Positions 8,256-17,892 of a stretch of 64,000 bases of DNA are shown piece by piece (within the stretch, counting starts at the first letter, position 1; every line of letters begins with the position of its first letter). This DNA comes from Salipaludibacillus sp047795645 (GTDB lineage Bacteria > Bacillota > Bacilli > Bacillales > Salisediminibacteriaceae): NCBI RefSeq assembly GCF_047795645.1, contig NZ_CP181045.1:4650001-4714000 (forward strand). Reading direction: 5' to 3'. The notes under the pieces are model-generated. The model saw only the letters and a list, made by a program, of their open reading frames with translations, had not been told where the DNA came from and searched no databases. A program made the position numbers and the translations under genes.

Positions 8256-9665
8256 GTGAAAGAACGAAATAGTGGTAAGGCACAAAAAACAGAATTGAAA
8301 ATAGCAGAAGGACAGCAATTTCCGTTAACGATTAAACGAATGGGAATTGATGGAGAAGGCGTAGGTTTCTTTAAACGGCAAGTAGTCTTTGTACCAGGAG
8401 CATTGCCAGGTGAAGAAGTTGTTTGTGAAGCGACACAAGTATCTAATAAATTTGCAGTGGCGAAGATCTTGAAGCAACGCCGAAACTCAAAAGATCGAAT
8501 GACCCCGCCTTGTCCGGTATACAACGAATGTGGCGGATGTCAGATTCAACATATGACATATGAAGGGCAACTACGTGAGAAAAAAGATGTCGTGCGCCAA
8601 GCTTTTGAACGGTATACAAAGATAGATTTAAATAAAGTTGATTTTCCTGATACGATTGGCATGGATGACCCTTGGCATTATCGAAATAAAAGCCAAATGC
8701 AAGTCGGTAAACGTGATGGAAAGGTGATCGCTGGTCTTTATAGCTCAAATAGTCATCAATTGATTGATATTTCCGACTGTATCGTTCAACACCCACAGAC
8801 GAATAAAGTCACACAAATCGTCAAAAAAATTGCCGAGGATTTGAAAACTCCGTTGTATAACGAGAAAAAACGTAAAGGATTTCTGCGAACAATTGTGACA
8901 AGAGTTGGATTTAATACAGATAAGTGGCAAGTTGCGCTTGTAACTGCTGAAAAGGAATTCCCGCGACAAGAAGAGTTTGTTGCAGAAATAAAACATAGAT
9001 TGCCAGACGTTACGTCTGTGGTACAAAATATTAACCCTGGAAAGACATCCCTCGTCTTTGGCGATGAATCGATCGTGTTATACGGAAAAGAAAAGATGGA
9101 AGAAAAATTAGGTGAGTTCACGTTCCATTTGTCAGCACGAGCTTTTTTTCAATTGAATCCAATTCAAACGGAAAAGCTTTATGATGTAGCGAAGGAAGCG
9201 GCAGGATTGACAGGCGAAGAAAATGTCGTCGACGCTTATTGCGGTGTCGGTTCGATTGGTCTTTGGGTTGCCGATAAAGCGAAAGAACTTCGCGGCATGG
9301 ACGTTGTTCCCGAATCGATTGCTGACGCCAATAAAAACGCAACAAATCATGGTATCGATCACGCAACATATGAAGTAGGTAAAGCGGAAGACTGGTTACC
9401 AACATGGGAAAAACAAGGTTGGAAAGCAGATGTCGTCATGGTTGACCCACCAAGGTCAGGCTTGAATCCGTCATTGATTGAAACGCTGATTCGTACGAAA
9501 CCAAAACGGATTGTCTACGTATCCTGTAATCCATCTACATTAGCAAAAAATATAGCGGAACTAGCTATAGGTGGGTATGAACTCAAAAGCCTTCAGCCTG
9601 TTGATATGTTTCCTCAGACGAGCCATGTGGAGTGTGTAGTATTGATGTCAAGAGTGGGTGAATAG
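8256..9665 (+). CDS. 23S rRNA (uracil-5)-methyltransferase, RumA/RlmD family (YfjO-like); island target gene
   Basis: 469 residues from a GTG with GAGGTG upstream. An N-terminal TRAM domain precedes the 4Fe-4S motif CPVYNECGGC (from about residue 85) and a SAM-dependent methyltransferase domain (DAYCGVGSIGLW, DPPRSGL) with the nucleophilic cysteine in YVSCNPST (about 423). It methylates uracil C5 in 23S rRNA. The last residues after SHVEC (VVLMSRVGE) are probably encoded by the integrated island: a second, differently ending copy of this tail occurs at 45280-45318. The gene is intact because the island supplies a replacement end. Confidence 0.92.
   Translation: MKERNSGKAQKTELKIAEGQQFPLTIKRMGIDGEGVGFFKRQVVFVPGALPGEEVVCEATQVSNKFAVAKILKQRRNSKDRMTPPCPVYNECGGCQIQHMTYEGQLREKKDVVRQAFERYTKIDLNKVDFPDTIGMDDPWHYRNKSQMQVGKRDGKVIAGLYSSNSHQLIDISDCIVQHPQTNKVTQIVKKIAEDLKTPLYNEKKRKGFLRTIVTRVGFNTDKWQVALVTAEKEFPRQEEFVAEIKHRLPDVTSVVQNINPGKTSLVFGDESIVLYGKEKMEEKLGEFTFHLSARAFFQLNPIQTEKLYDVAKEAAGLTGEENVVDAYCGVGSIGLWVADKAKELRGMDVVPESIADANKNATNHGIDHATYEVGKAEDWLPTWEKQGWKADVVMVDPPRSGLNPSLIETLIRTKPKRIVYVSCNPSTLAKNIAELAIGGYELKSLQPVDMFPQTSHVECVVLMSRVGE
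9621..9634 (+). repeat. Left attachment site (attL core)
   Basis: AGCCATGTGGAGTG inside the last codons of the RNA methyltransferase gene is identical to 45280-45293. The reading frame (SHVEC) is the same in both copies. The 3' end of this gene is a known target for serine-recombinase elements in Firmicutes. Confidence 0.8.
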
Positions 9666-9690
9666 TAGGGCTAAAAAAGCTTATAAACAA

Positions 9691-9762
9691 AGGGTTTCCA
9701 GACAAAAGGTTTTTCTCTTGGCTATATTGCCAGGCGTGCTCATGTCAGGGAACCCTATTTTT
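9691..9762 (+). terminator. Terminator-like inverted repeat at island left end
   Basis: AGGGTTTCC (9691-9699) and GGGAACCCT (9748-9756) can pair, followed by ATTTTTATT. The loop of about 48 bases is long, so confidence is modest. The rest of 9666-9964 shows no gene. Confidence 0.45.
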
Positions 9763-9964
9763 ATTGTTTGAGGTAACATATCAACTGCCCTGAAATTAGT
9801 GGGGTTGTGTTGACGGATTAGATAACGTCTACTTTTATAGGGGTTGATGAGACAGGATAGATATCAATCACAGTCGATTACTGTTGCAGTATCTAATGAA
9901 AAATGTAAGCCGTTAGCTAATAGCTGAAGCACATAGCGTAGTGCTTATAGATTGGAGGTTTACC

Positions 9965-10386
9965 TGTGAATCATAAATAATTTAGTTCTTTTTTAGTGAG
10001 TAAAAAAGATGGAATAAACCTTACTAACAGTAAACTTGGTTCCTTAGCTAATAATTCTGCTGTTTATCTAGGTGAAATTATAAAAGAAAAGAAAAAATCC
10101 ACTAGATTAAAAAAATACAATATGCTATAGCCGAGGCATTGCAATTAAAGGAAGATGAAAAATTGAGTTTTTCAATTTGGCTGCTATCGAGCGAGGAGAG
10201 ATTCCTGTCGATGTATATGATTATTTACTTGAGAAAGAAGATTTGTTAGAAGCGATTAGGGTGAACAAAAGGAAGAGGAATGACATCATGAAGAAAGTGA
10301 AGCCGATAAAGAAGTCAATTAAAGCTAAAGGACATACTCCACTATCGCAAGTGGAAGGTGTCACCGTGATGTACAGAGAAGGCTGA
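9965..10386 (+). pseudogene. Decayed XRE-family HTH regulator
   Basis: GTG at 9965 after TGGAGG begins MNHK, then TAA where GAA would continue. The remaining reading frame gives a recognisable HTH (LGSLANNSAVYLGEIIKEKK), shifts frame near 10108 to continue QYAIAEALQLKEDEK, and shifts again near 10170 into FFNLAAIERGEIPVDVYDYLLEKE, ending at 10386. One nonsense mutation and two frameshifts make it non-functional. It probably once controlled the left end of the island or the restriction operon downstream. A separate start at 10177 or 10288 could give a short tail peptide only. Confidence 0.75.
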
Positions 10387-10812
10387 AAGCTCTTGATATG
10401 GAGGGATTGAGAGAATACGTATCAACTTGAACGTCTTTCGGGAGAGATCCTGGAGGGCGTTTTTGTCGTTCGGGGGTAAGGGGGAGACACTTTCCGCAAA
10501 AGAAAGCCTGTCATTCAAGAGTATTATTTTAATAAAATGAAACTTGGAATCTTTAAATCGGCTATCTATTCATGTCCCGAAAATGGACAACGCTGAAACT
10601 TTATCAGGTTCGTGGACAGCCAGATATATGATTGTATTTGGAAATGGTAAGGAAATACCGATTTGAATCTGTTAAGATTATACTATATGGAAAGAGGGAG
10701 AGGTAAAGTTCACGAGCGAAAAATAATCACGCCGGACATACGAACCCTGACAGTTGCTGTCACTTTTCGTGTTAAACTAGAATGATGAAACAATCAGAGG
10801 AGTGTTAGTGAA
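10387..10812. other. Gene-free stretch before hsdM
   Basis: No convincing coding frame. It holds a terminator-like hairpin at 10430-10464 and, 50 bases before hsdM, a perfect 5-bp inverted repeat TGACA-gttgc-TGTCA at 10748-10762 in the likely promoter region. Confidence 0.6.
10430..10464 (+). terminator. Terminator after the regulator pseudogene
   Basis: AACGTCTTTC (10430-10439) pairs with GGAGGGCGTT (10452-10461), ten pairs including wobbles, followed by a T-run. Confidence 0.65.
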
Positions 10813-12408
10813 ATGGGAGCAGAATTGAATCAAAAACTATTCAGCGCGGCGGATAACCTTCGCAGTAAAATGGATGCTTCAGAGTATAAGAACTATCTAC
10901 TGGGCTTGATATTCTATAAATACCTTTCAGATAAGTTGTTACATAAAGTAGTTGAATTAGCTGATGAATCACTCGAAACGTATGCAAGACCTGAGCAAAA
11001 AACAGAACTTTACAAAGAGTTACTGGCTGACGAAGATACGAAAGAAGATTTAATTGCGACTGTAATTGATACGTTAGGTTATGACATTGAACCAGCATAT
11101 TTATTTAATATTCTTGCAGATCAGGCAAAGCAGAATATATTTCAATTAAACCAATTGAATAAAGCATTTATCCAGCTTTCGACAAAGTATGATGCCTTTA
11201 ATGGTTTATTTGAGGATGTGGATTTGCAATCGAAGAAATTAGGGTCAGATGATCAACAGCGAAACGTGACGATTACTGATGTGCTGAAGAAATTAAATGA
11301 TGTTGATCTGATTGGCTACGAAGGCGATGTCATTGGGGATGCGTATGAATATCTAATTGGTCAATTTGCATCTGAAGCTGGAAAGAAAGCAGGCGAATTC
11401 TATACACCGCATATGGTATCGGATATGATGGCGCAAATCGTTGCCATAGGGCAGGAAGATAAAAAGTGGTTTGGTGTCTTTGACCCAACAATGGGTTCGG
11501 GGTCCTTGATGCTTAATGTCCGGAACTATTTAAACCATCCGGATAAAGTGAAGTATCACGGACAAGAACTGAATACTTCAACGTTCAACCTGGCGAAGAT
11601 GAACCTAATTCTACACGGTGTTGATACGGAAGAGATGCGGGTTCGGAATGGTGATACCTTAAATAAGGACTGGCCAACAGATGAGCCTTATACATTTGAT
11701 TCAGTCGTCATGAATCCACCGTATTCAGCGAAATGGTCGGCAGATGATACATTCTTGGATGATTCCCGATTTAATCGCTACGGGAAACTCGCACCGAAAT
11801 CCAAAGCTGATTTCGCCTTTGTCCTGCATGGCTATTATCACTTAAAAGAAACAGGTACGATGGCGATTGTTCTGCCACACGGTATTTTGTTCCGGGGGGC
11901 GGCAGAAGGGGTAATCCGTCAAAAGCTGTTGGAAGATGGCAGTATCTATGCGGTCATTGGTATGCCAGCCAACCTGTTCTTTGGCACATCCATTCCAACG
12001 ACAGTTCTGATTCTGAAGAAAAACCGAAGCACACGGGATGTCCTGTTTATTGATGCCAGCCATGAGTTTGTAAAAGGGAAAAACCAGAATAAACTCTCGA
12101 AAGAGAACATTGATCGAGTTGTTGAAACGTATAACAAGCGTGAGAGCGTGGAGAAATACGCACATCTCGCAACTTTTGAAGAAATCAAAGAGAATGATTA
12201 CAACTTAAATATCCCTCGCTACGTAGATACCTTTGAAGAAGAAGATCCGGTTGATATGAAAGCCGTTGGAGACGAAATGAAAGAGATTCAACAAAACAAA
12301 AAAGAACTTCAAAAGAGTTTGTTAGAGGATATTTCTTCCCTTCAATATAATGAGGAAGATGAAGAATGGATTCAAGGTGCGTTAGAGGTGTTTGAAGATG
12401 GAAAATAA
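10813..12408 (+). CDS. hsdM: Type I restriction-modification system, DNA methyltransferase subunit HsdM
   Basis: 531 residues. An N-terminal HsdM helical domain is followed by an N6-adenine methylase domain with SAM motif DPTMGSGSL (about residue 227) and catalytic NPPYS (about 300). With HsdS it methylates adenine in the two halves of the recognition site; with HsdR it restricts foreign DNA. First gene of a compact hsdM-hsdS-hsdR operon; hsdS overlaps its end by 11 bases. ATG after AGAGGAGTG. No damage is visible. Confidence 0.95.
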   Translation: MGAELNQKLFSAADNLRSKMDASEYKNYLLGLIFYKYLSDKLLHKVVELADESLETYARPEQKTELYKELLADEDTKEDLIATVIDTLGYDIEPAYLFNILADQAKQNIFQLNQLNKAFIQLSTKYDAFNGLFEDVDLQSKKLGSDDQQRNVTITDVLKKLNDVDLIGYEGDVIGDAYEYLIGQFASEAGKKAGEFYTPHMVSDMMAQIVAIGQEDKKWFGVFDPTMGSGSLMLNVRNYLNHPDKVKYHGQELNTSTFNLAKMNLILHGVDTEEMRVRNGDTLNKDWPTDEPYTFDSVVMNPPYSAKWSADDTFLDDSRFNRYGKLAPKSKADFAFVLHGYYHLKETGTMAIVLPHGILFRGAAEGVIRQKLLEDGSIYAVIGMPANLFFGTSIPTTVLILKKNRSTRDVLFIDASHEFVKGKNQNKLSKENIDRVVETYNKRESVEKYAHLATFEEIKENDYNLNIPRYVDTFEEEDPVDMKAVGDEMKEIQQNKKELQKSLLEDISSLQYNEEDEEWIQGALEVFEDGK

Positions 12409-13570
12409 AACGATACCAAAGCTTCGGTTTAATGGGTTTAGTGGGGAGTGGATTAATAAAAAACTAAATGATATTGCAGATATAACACTGGGACATTCTC
12501 CTAAAGGTGAAAATTATACGGATGATCCAAATGATTATATTCTTGTTCAAGGAAATGCAGATATGAAAAATGGTTGGGTAAAACCAAGAGTCTGGACAAA
12601 ACAAATCACAAAACTTGCATCTCCAGGCGATATAATACTAAGCGTCAGAGCCCCAGTTGGTGAAGTAGGAAAGACAGGTTTTGAAGTAGTAATAGGGCGT
12701 GGTGTAGCTAGTATAAAAGGTAATGAATTCGTTTATCAAAACTTGAAAAAAATGAAGGTAGATGATTATTGGAGATTATATAGCAGTGGTTCGACATTTG
12801 AATCAATTAATTCTAGTGATTTGAAAAATGCATTTATTTCTATACCAAATAAAGATGAACAACAAAAAATCGGTGAATTTTTCAAACAATTCGATGACCG
12901 CATCGCTCTTCAGCAACGCCAAATCGAATTATTAAAAGAGAGCAAACAAGGATTCTTGCAGAAGATGTTTCCGAAAGATGGAGAGCGTGTGCCGGAGGTT
13001 CGATTTGATGGGTTTAGTGGGACGTGGGAAGAATCGAAGGCAGAATCAATATTTACAAGTGTATCTGATAAAAATCACACTGATTTACCGATTCTTTCTG
13101 CATCTCAAAAAAAAGGAATGGTTTATCGCGATGATAATGGTATTGATATCAAATATGATGTAAAGTCTACTAATAATTATAAACGTGTTGTTCCTGGTCA
13201 ATTTGTAATACACTTACGATCATTTCAAGGAGGATTTGCATACTCGAATATTGAGGGGATTACTTCCCCTGCGTATACTATAATAGATTTTCGGAATAAA
13301 CAAACACAGTCATATTATTTTTGGAAAAATGTTTTAACAAGTAATAATTTTATAAAAAGACTGGAAACAGTTACTTATGGTATACGTGATGGAAAAAGTA
13401 TAAGTTTTAGCGATTTCTCTACTTTGAAATTTAAATTTCCATCGATTGAAGAACAACAAAAAATCGGTGAATTCTTTAAACAACTCGATGACAACATCGC
13501 TTTACATGAAAAAGAACTTGAACTGCTAAAAGAAACGAAAAAAGGGTTCTTACAAAAAATGTTCGTCTAG
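12398..13570 (+). CDS. hsdS: Type I restriction-modification system, specificity subunit HsdS
   Basis: 390 residues with the usual two-fold layout: target-recognition domain 1 (about 8-150), conserved helix 1 (EQQKIGEFFKQFDDRIAL), domain 2 (about 205-350), conserved helix 2 (EQQKIGEFFKQLDDNIAL). The two helices are nearly identical also at DNA level (12858-12890 and 13450-13482), a known substrate for domain exchange. The ATG at 12398 is preferred over a TTG at 12392 because GAGGTG lies seven bases upstream. Recognition sequence cannot be predicted. No second hsdS or invertase was found in the window. Confidence 0.95.
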   Translation: MENKTIPKLRFNGFSGEWINKKLNDIADITLGHSPKGENYTDDPNDYILVQGNADMKNGWVKPRVWTKQITKLASPGDIILSVRAPVGEVGKTGFEVVIGRGVASIKGNEFVYQNLKKMKVDDYWRLYSSGSTFESINSSDLKNAFISIPNKDEQQKIGEFFKQFDDRIALQQRQIELLKESKQGFLQKMFPKDGERVPEVRFDGFSGTWEESKAESIFTSVSDKNHTDLPILSASQKKGMVYRDDNGIDIKYDVKSTNNYKRVVPGQFVIHLRSFQGGFAYSNIEGITSPAYTIIDFRNKQTQSYYFWKNVLTSNNFIKRLETVTYGIRDGKSISFSDFSTLKFKFPSIEEQQKIGEFFKQLDDNIALHEKELELLKETKKGFLQKMFV

Positions 13571-13582
13571 GAGGTGACTCTG

Positions 13583-16500
13583 TTGCATAAATTATCCCAC
13601 CGATCTGAAGCTGAAATCGAAGCTTATTTGATCGAAGTCTTAGGCGAAGGACATAACCAATGGACCTTCCGATCAGACTTGAAATCAGAAGCTGATCTAT
13701 GGAAGAACCTTCGTCAAAAGATTACGCAGAACAACTTATCAGAACTGGGTGATCAACCACTGACGGATAAAGAGTTTGATGCCTTGAAAACAGAATTACT
13801 CCTGCGCACCCAAACGCCCTTTGATGCGGCGAAGTGGTTGAAAGGTGAGAACGGGATTGCTCGTATCACGATTGAACGTGAGGACACGAATCTTGGTTCG
13901 GTCTCTTTAGTGCTCTATTCCAATCAGGATATCGGTGGCGGGATTTCAAGCTATGAAGTGGTCAACCAGATCGCGAAGAAAAGTGATCAAAGCGAAGGGC
14001 GGGATCGGCGTTTTGATGTGACCCTGCTGATAAATGGGTTACCGATTGTTCAAATCGAATTGAAGAAGGTTACGGCAAAAGATGGCGTGTATCAAGCCTT
14101 CCATCAAATAAAGAAGTATGCTGAAGAAGGGATGTTCAGAAACAACATCTTCTCGACCCTTCAGCTATTCGTCGTCTCCAATGAACAAACCACCCGCTAT
14201 TTTGCAAATGCGATGCCGAAGAACATGCACAGTAAGTTCATGTTCAGCTGGCGCACCAAAGATAATAAGAAAGTAGAAAACCTCTATGAGTTTAGTAAAC
14301 AGGCCTTAAATATTCCGGATGCTCACCGTTTGATCGCCAATTATACGATTGTCAGTGAGGATCAGGATAACAAAACGTTGATGGTGCTGCATCCCTATCA
14401 GATACATGCGATTGAAGCCCTGTTTACGGCAGCCAATAAACATCAATCCGGTTATGTCTGGCATGCTACAGGGTCAGGCAAAACATTAACGAGCTTTGTC
14501 TCCACGAAATTGTTGGCGAAAAAATCCGGTATTGACCGGACGATCATGCTGGTGGACCGTAAGGATTTGGATAACCAGACAACGAGTGAATTCACGAAGT
14601 TTGCATCCGAATTTAATACGGGCATCTCTTCAGGGAATACGCCTGCAAACAGTTTGGTTGTTGGTACTGGGAGCTCAAAAGAATTAAGTAAGACATTGTT
14701 GGCGGATGCGAATTCAAATGTCGTGATCGTCACGACACGCCAAAAACTTGATTCGGCATTGAAATATGCCAAAAAACAAGAGGAACAAAACGGAACCAAC
14801 CGGTATCAAAAGCTGATGGGCCAGCATATCGTTTTCATTGTTGATGAATGCCACCGCGCTTTAAGTGCGGAAAATATGGAGGAGACCAAAGCGTTCTTCC
14901 CGAACTCAACGTGGTTTGGTTTTACCGGCACCCCGATTTTTGAAGTGAATAAGAAGCAAGCCAAAGGGCAACTGGCTCGGACAACGTATGATCAATACGG
15001 TGAAGTGTTGCATACGTACACCATTAAAAACGCGTTGGAAGACGGTTCTGTTTTGGGCTTTCAAGTGGAACATGATACGACGATCGAACCGACATATGTA
15101 GATAATAGGATTCATAAGAAATTGCGTAACAGTGAAAATGATGCTTCTTCTTCTCCTGAAATCATCAATCAAGAGATCGATCAGATGACAGGGATGGAGA
15201 AGGAAACGTATATCGAAAACAGCATATATGAGCAGGATGGACACATTGATAAAGTCATCAAGAAAATACTGCGTCCTGACAATGCTTATACAAAATTCGA
15301 TTTCAAGAATGGGAAGCCGACAAAATCCGCAATCTTAACCACCAGTTCCATTGCAATGGCCAAGAAATATTACCATGCCATCAAAGCGATGACGCAAGAT
15401 GAACATTGGATGGAACAAGTATTTCACGACCGTCCCATTCGAGAAGGCCGAACAATGACTGACCCCGATTTCCCGAGAATTGCGATCACGTATTCAATGG
15501 ACGAGAACACAGAGAATGCGATCGATCAGCAAGAAGAAATGCAGAAGATCATCAATGATTATAATGACTATTACAAAACATCTTGGTCTTTAACAGACTT
15601 GGAGCGATACAATGGTGATATTAATAACCGACTGGCCAGGAAGCGGGCGGAGTTTCAGCAGATCGGACGACAAGTGGACTTGGTGATTGTGGTAGACCGG
15701 TTATTGACAGGTTTCGACGCCCCGACGATCCTGACCCTGTTTGTCGATCGGAACCTTGAATATGCCGGATTGATCCAGGCTTTTTCACGGACGAATCGTA
15801 CCTACCCTGATAAAACAAAAGGCTTAATCGTCACATTCCGTAAGCCTTTTAAGATGGAAGAAAACGTGGCGAAAGCAACCAAACTGTATTCAGAAGTGAA
15901 AGAAGAATCGGGCTTAATTTATCCGACCTACGATACAGCCAAGAAACGCTTTAAAAAGGCACATAAAGCCTTTGTGAACATAATTGAACAAGAAGGGGAT
16001 GTGAATGAGGAAACCCCTTTGGAAACACGGGTGGACTACGTCAAAGCCTTTCAGGAGTATAATAATTCTTATGAAGCTTTGGTAACCTATGACAACTACA
16101 ATGACGATATGGATACTTCGAAAGCACTGCAGGAACAGGTAAATGTATTAAAAGAAGAAATCGGTGTATATGAGACAGTCAAGGGATCGCTGGTGAATGA
16201 TGATGGAGGCGGTGAGCCGGGTGATGGTCCGGATTTTTCAGAATTAACCTTCTACAGCGATTCGACGACAAAACTGTATGATATTGATTCAAGCTATATC
16301 GATCAACTATTAGGCACCTACGAAGCGAATAACCCGGATGTACGTGAAGAAATCGAGAAGGCACTGCAGAAAATGAACAAGGCTGAAATCGTGAAAGAAG
16401 TGTATCGGAATATCTTGAATGCGATTGATGAGAAAGAAGTCGAAGAAGATGAGGATGTATTTGCAGTAAAAAGAAGCTTCTTTACCGAGAAGAAATATCA

Positions 16501-16747
16501 AAACGTCGAGGCATTCAGTGCATACTGGTGCGTTTCCAATAATGAACTCCATGCTTCTGCGACCCAATATACGATTGGGATGGATGCAATCCCGAATATG
16601 AAGAGCATCATTGAAAGTAAGGATTATGAAACCTTTAAAACACATCATCCGGATGTAAAGCCATTTTCGTACCCTCAGATGATGAAGCGGGAATGGAATA
16701 AGGTGTTGGATGAACAAATCGTACCGCTAGATGATGAGTTGAGGTAA
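13583..16747 (+). CDS. hsdR: Type I restriction enzyme, endonuclease/translocase subunit HsdR
   Basis: 1054 residues from TTG 13583; GGAGGTGA (13570-13577) is then at normal distance, whereas the GTG at 13574 sits inside that ribosome-binding site. Domains: N-terminal PD-(D/E)xK nuclease (core near IVQIELKK, about residue 155), SF2 translocase with Walker A ATGSGKT (about 295), DECH box (VDECHRA) and GFTGTP, and a C-terminal helical coupling domain. It translocates DNA and cleaves it at a distance when HsdS meets unmethylated sites. Intact, so the whole system should be active. Confidence 0.95.
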   Translation: MHKLSHRSEAEIEAYLIEVLGEGHNQWTFRSDLKSEADLWKNLRQKITQNNLSELGDQPLTDKEFDALKTELLLRTQTPFDAAKWLKGENGIARITIEREDTNLGSVSLVLYSNQDIGGGISSYEVVNQIAKKSDQSEGRDRRFDVTLLINGLPIVQIELKKVTAKDGVYQAFHQIKKYAEEGMFRNNIFSTLQLFVVSNEQTTRYFANAMPKNMHSKFMFSWRTKDNKKVENLYEFSKQALNIPDAHRLIANYTIVSEDQDNKTLMVLHPYQIHAIEALFTAANKHQSGYVWHATGSGKTLTSFVSTKLLAKKSGIDRTIMLVDRKDLDNQTTSEFTKFASEFNTGISSGNTPANSLVVGTGSSKELSKTLLADANSNVVIVTTRQKLDSALKYAKKQEEQNGTNRYQKLMGQHIVFIVDECHRALSAENMEETKAFFPNSTWFGFTGTPIFEVNKKQAKGQLARTTYDQYGEVLHTYTIKNALEDGSVLGFQVEHDTTIEPTYVDNRIHKKLRNSENDASSSPEIINQEIDQMTGMEKETYIENSIYEQDGHIDKVIKKILRPDNAYTKFDFKNGKPTKSAILTTSSIAMAKKYYHAIKAMTQDEHWMEQVFHDRPIREGRTMTDPDFPRIAITYSMDENTENAIDQQEEMQKIINDYNDYYKTSWSLTDLERYNGDINNRLARKRAEFQQIGRQVDLVIVVDRLLTGFDAPTILTLFVDRNLEYAGLIQAFSRTNRTYPDKTKGLIVTFRKPFKMEENVAKATKLYSEVKEESGLIYPTYDTAKKRFKKAHKAFVNIIEQEGDVNEETPLETRVDYVKAFQEYNNSYEALVTYDNYNDDMDTSKALQEQVNVLKEEIGVYETVKGSLVNDDGGGEPGDGPDFSELTFYSDSTTKLYDIDSSYIDQLLGTYEANNPDVREEIEKALQKMNKAEIVKEVYRNILNAIDEKEVEEDEDVFAVKRSFFTEKKYQNVEAFSAYWCVSNNELHASATQYTIGMDAIPNMKSIIESKDYETFKTHHPDVKPFSYPQMMKREWNKVLDEQIVPLDDELR

Positions 16748-16797
16748 GCGTTATTACTAAGCGGTGCGAATAGCATAATAGAAAAGGACGATCAAAC

Positions 16798-17421
16798 ATG
16801 GTTCAACGAGGAAAAAACATTAATCTGTTTCTGATTGACGGAAACCCGAATGGGCGTATACTTCCTCTTTGGGATGGATGAGGATAGCGGTGAAAGTGTG
16901 GTCTATATCGGCCAAGCTGGTGTCCGAAAAAATGGAGAGGGCATTATAAACCTTCTCAAAGAACACAAAAGGCATGTGGATAAAGATTACTGGACGGAAG
17001 CCATTTCATTCACGACATCAAATAATTCTTTCGGTCCAACTGAAGTCAGTTATTTGGAGAGCCGGTTCTGTGAGATGGCGAAGCAAGCGAATCGGTACGT
17101 GGTGAAGAGTGTGGCAATGAGCCGACGCTAGGGAATATCACCGAGGAAAAGCAGACCGAAATGGAAGAGTTCATTGATAACGCCCGAATCATCATGGGTG
17201 CAATGGGACACAAACTGTTCGAAGAATTATCCGCTCAAGAGACGGCAGAGGAGTCGAACCCGATTCTATTAAAGCGTCGAACCCGAAAAAGTGACACAGA
17301 AGTCGATGCAAAATGTGAACAAACTAATGAAGGGTTTGTCGTATTAAAGGGAAGTCGGATTGAAACCATTGATTCGGATAGCATTCCGCCAGGAGTAAAA
17401 GAGCTTAAGGTAAGACGTTAA
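16798..17421 (+). pseudogene. GIY-YIG nuclease family gene, internally deleted and frameshifted
   Basis: An ATG at 16798 after AAAGGA opens VQRGKNINLFLIDGNPNGR, the usual start of this family, then about 25 codons are missing and frame is lost. From 16856 the GIY-YIG core resumes (YFLFGMDEDSGESVVYIGQAG, then SFGPTEVSYLESRFCEMA), and near 17108 a further shift leads to GNEPTLGNITEEKQ and a C-terminal DUF4357-like stretch (FVVLKGSRIETI) ending early at 17421. Such genes often accompany type I restriction operons. Two fragments (16835-17131, 17161-17421) remain open but a working enzyme is unlikely. Confidence 0.85.
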
Positions 17422-17532
17422 AGTAGATTGATAGGGCAAGTTAAACGGAACATTATGTGCTATTTGATCAGACATACGTAGCTCTTTATTCAAACTTAGA
17501 TTGGAAGAGATGAATAGTTCAGGATTATAAGC

Positions 17533-17596
17533 ATAAAGGACATCGGTTATGTATCGAAGTGAGTGGATCAACACATACATAACCGATGTCCTTTAT
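17533..17596. repeat. 22-bp perfect inverted repeat
   Basis: Left arm 17533-17554 (begins ATAAAGGACATCGG) is the exact reverse complement of 17575-17596, with a 20-base spacer. No T-run follows, so it is not a simple terminator. It lies 110 bases past the GIY-YIG relic. Confidence 0.9.
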
Positions 17597-17630
17597 TGAT
17601 TTGATGAGACGCTGGAGTGTTCTTAATAGC

Positions 17631-17679
17631 AAACCCCCCTTCGAAGCTATGAACTGGCCTTGAGGGTTGTTTTTTTTAA
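17631..17679 (+). terminator. Probable terminator
   Basis: CAAACCC at 17631 can pair with GAGGGTTG near 17661, followed by eight Ts. Confidence 0.5.
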
Positions 17680-17686
17680 AAGCGTA

Positions 17687-17876
17687 CTATTTGGTTTTCT
17701 TTTTTAGTTCTACAATATCAGAGAGATCACAATCGAGTGCTTTGCATATTCTAACCAAACATCGGTGTTAACATTTTCTCCTTTGCCTAGCTTTGCAATG
17801 GAGGTAGAGCTATGCCTAGTTAATTTCCTTAAGTCCTGCTTGTTCATTCCCCTATCTAAGCTATAACTTCCACAGT
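17687..17876 (-). pseudogene. Decayed small Cro/C1-type HTH regulator
   Basis: The minus strand encodes GMNKQDLRKLTRHSSTSIAKL, then GKGENVNTDV, shifts frame, and continues RICKALDCDLSDIVELKKKTK to a stop at 17687. This is the widespread small HTH regulator of about 70 residues. The part before the internal ATG (LWKL) is also broken. It lies directly downstream of the ABC-3C operon, same strand, and may once have been its regulator. Confidence 0.75.
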
Positions 17877-17892
17877 CTGTTATAGCTTAGAT
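17854..17892 (-). terminator. Hairpin over the stop codon of the ABC-3C ATPase gene
   Basis: ATCTAAGCTATAAC (17854-17867) and GTTATAGCTTAGAT (17879-17892) are perfect inverse complements with an 11-base loop. It overlaps the ATPase stop codon and may stabilise or end the operon transcript; no clear T-run on the minus strand. Confidence 0.5.

Noticed and set aside
12398..13570. Phase-variable type I specificity by hsdS inversion
   Set aside because: Only one hsdS, the internal repeats are direct rather than inverted, and the serine recombinases lie 23 kb away with an integrase-type layout.
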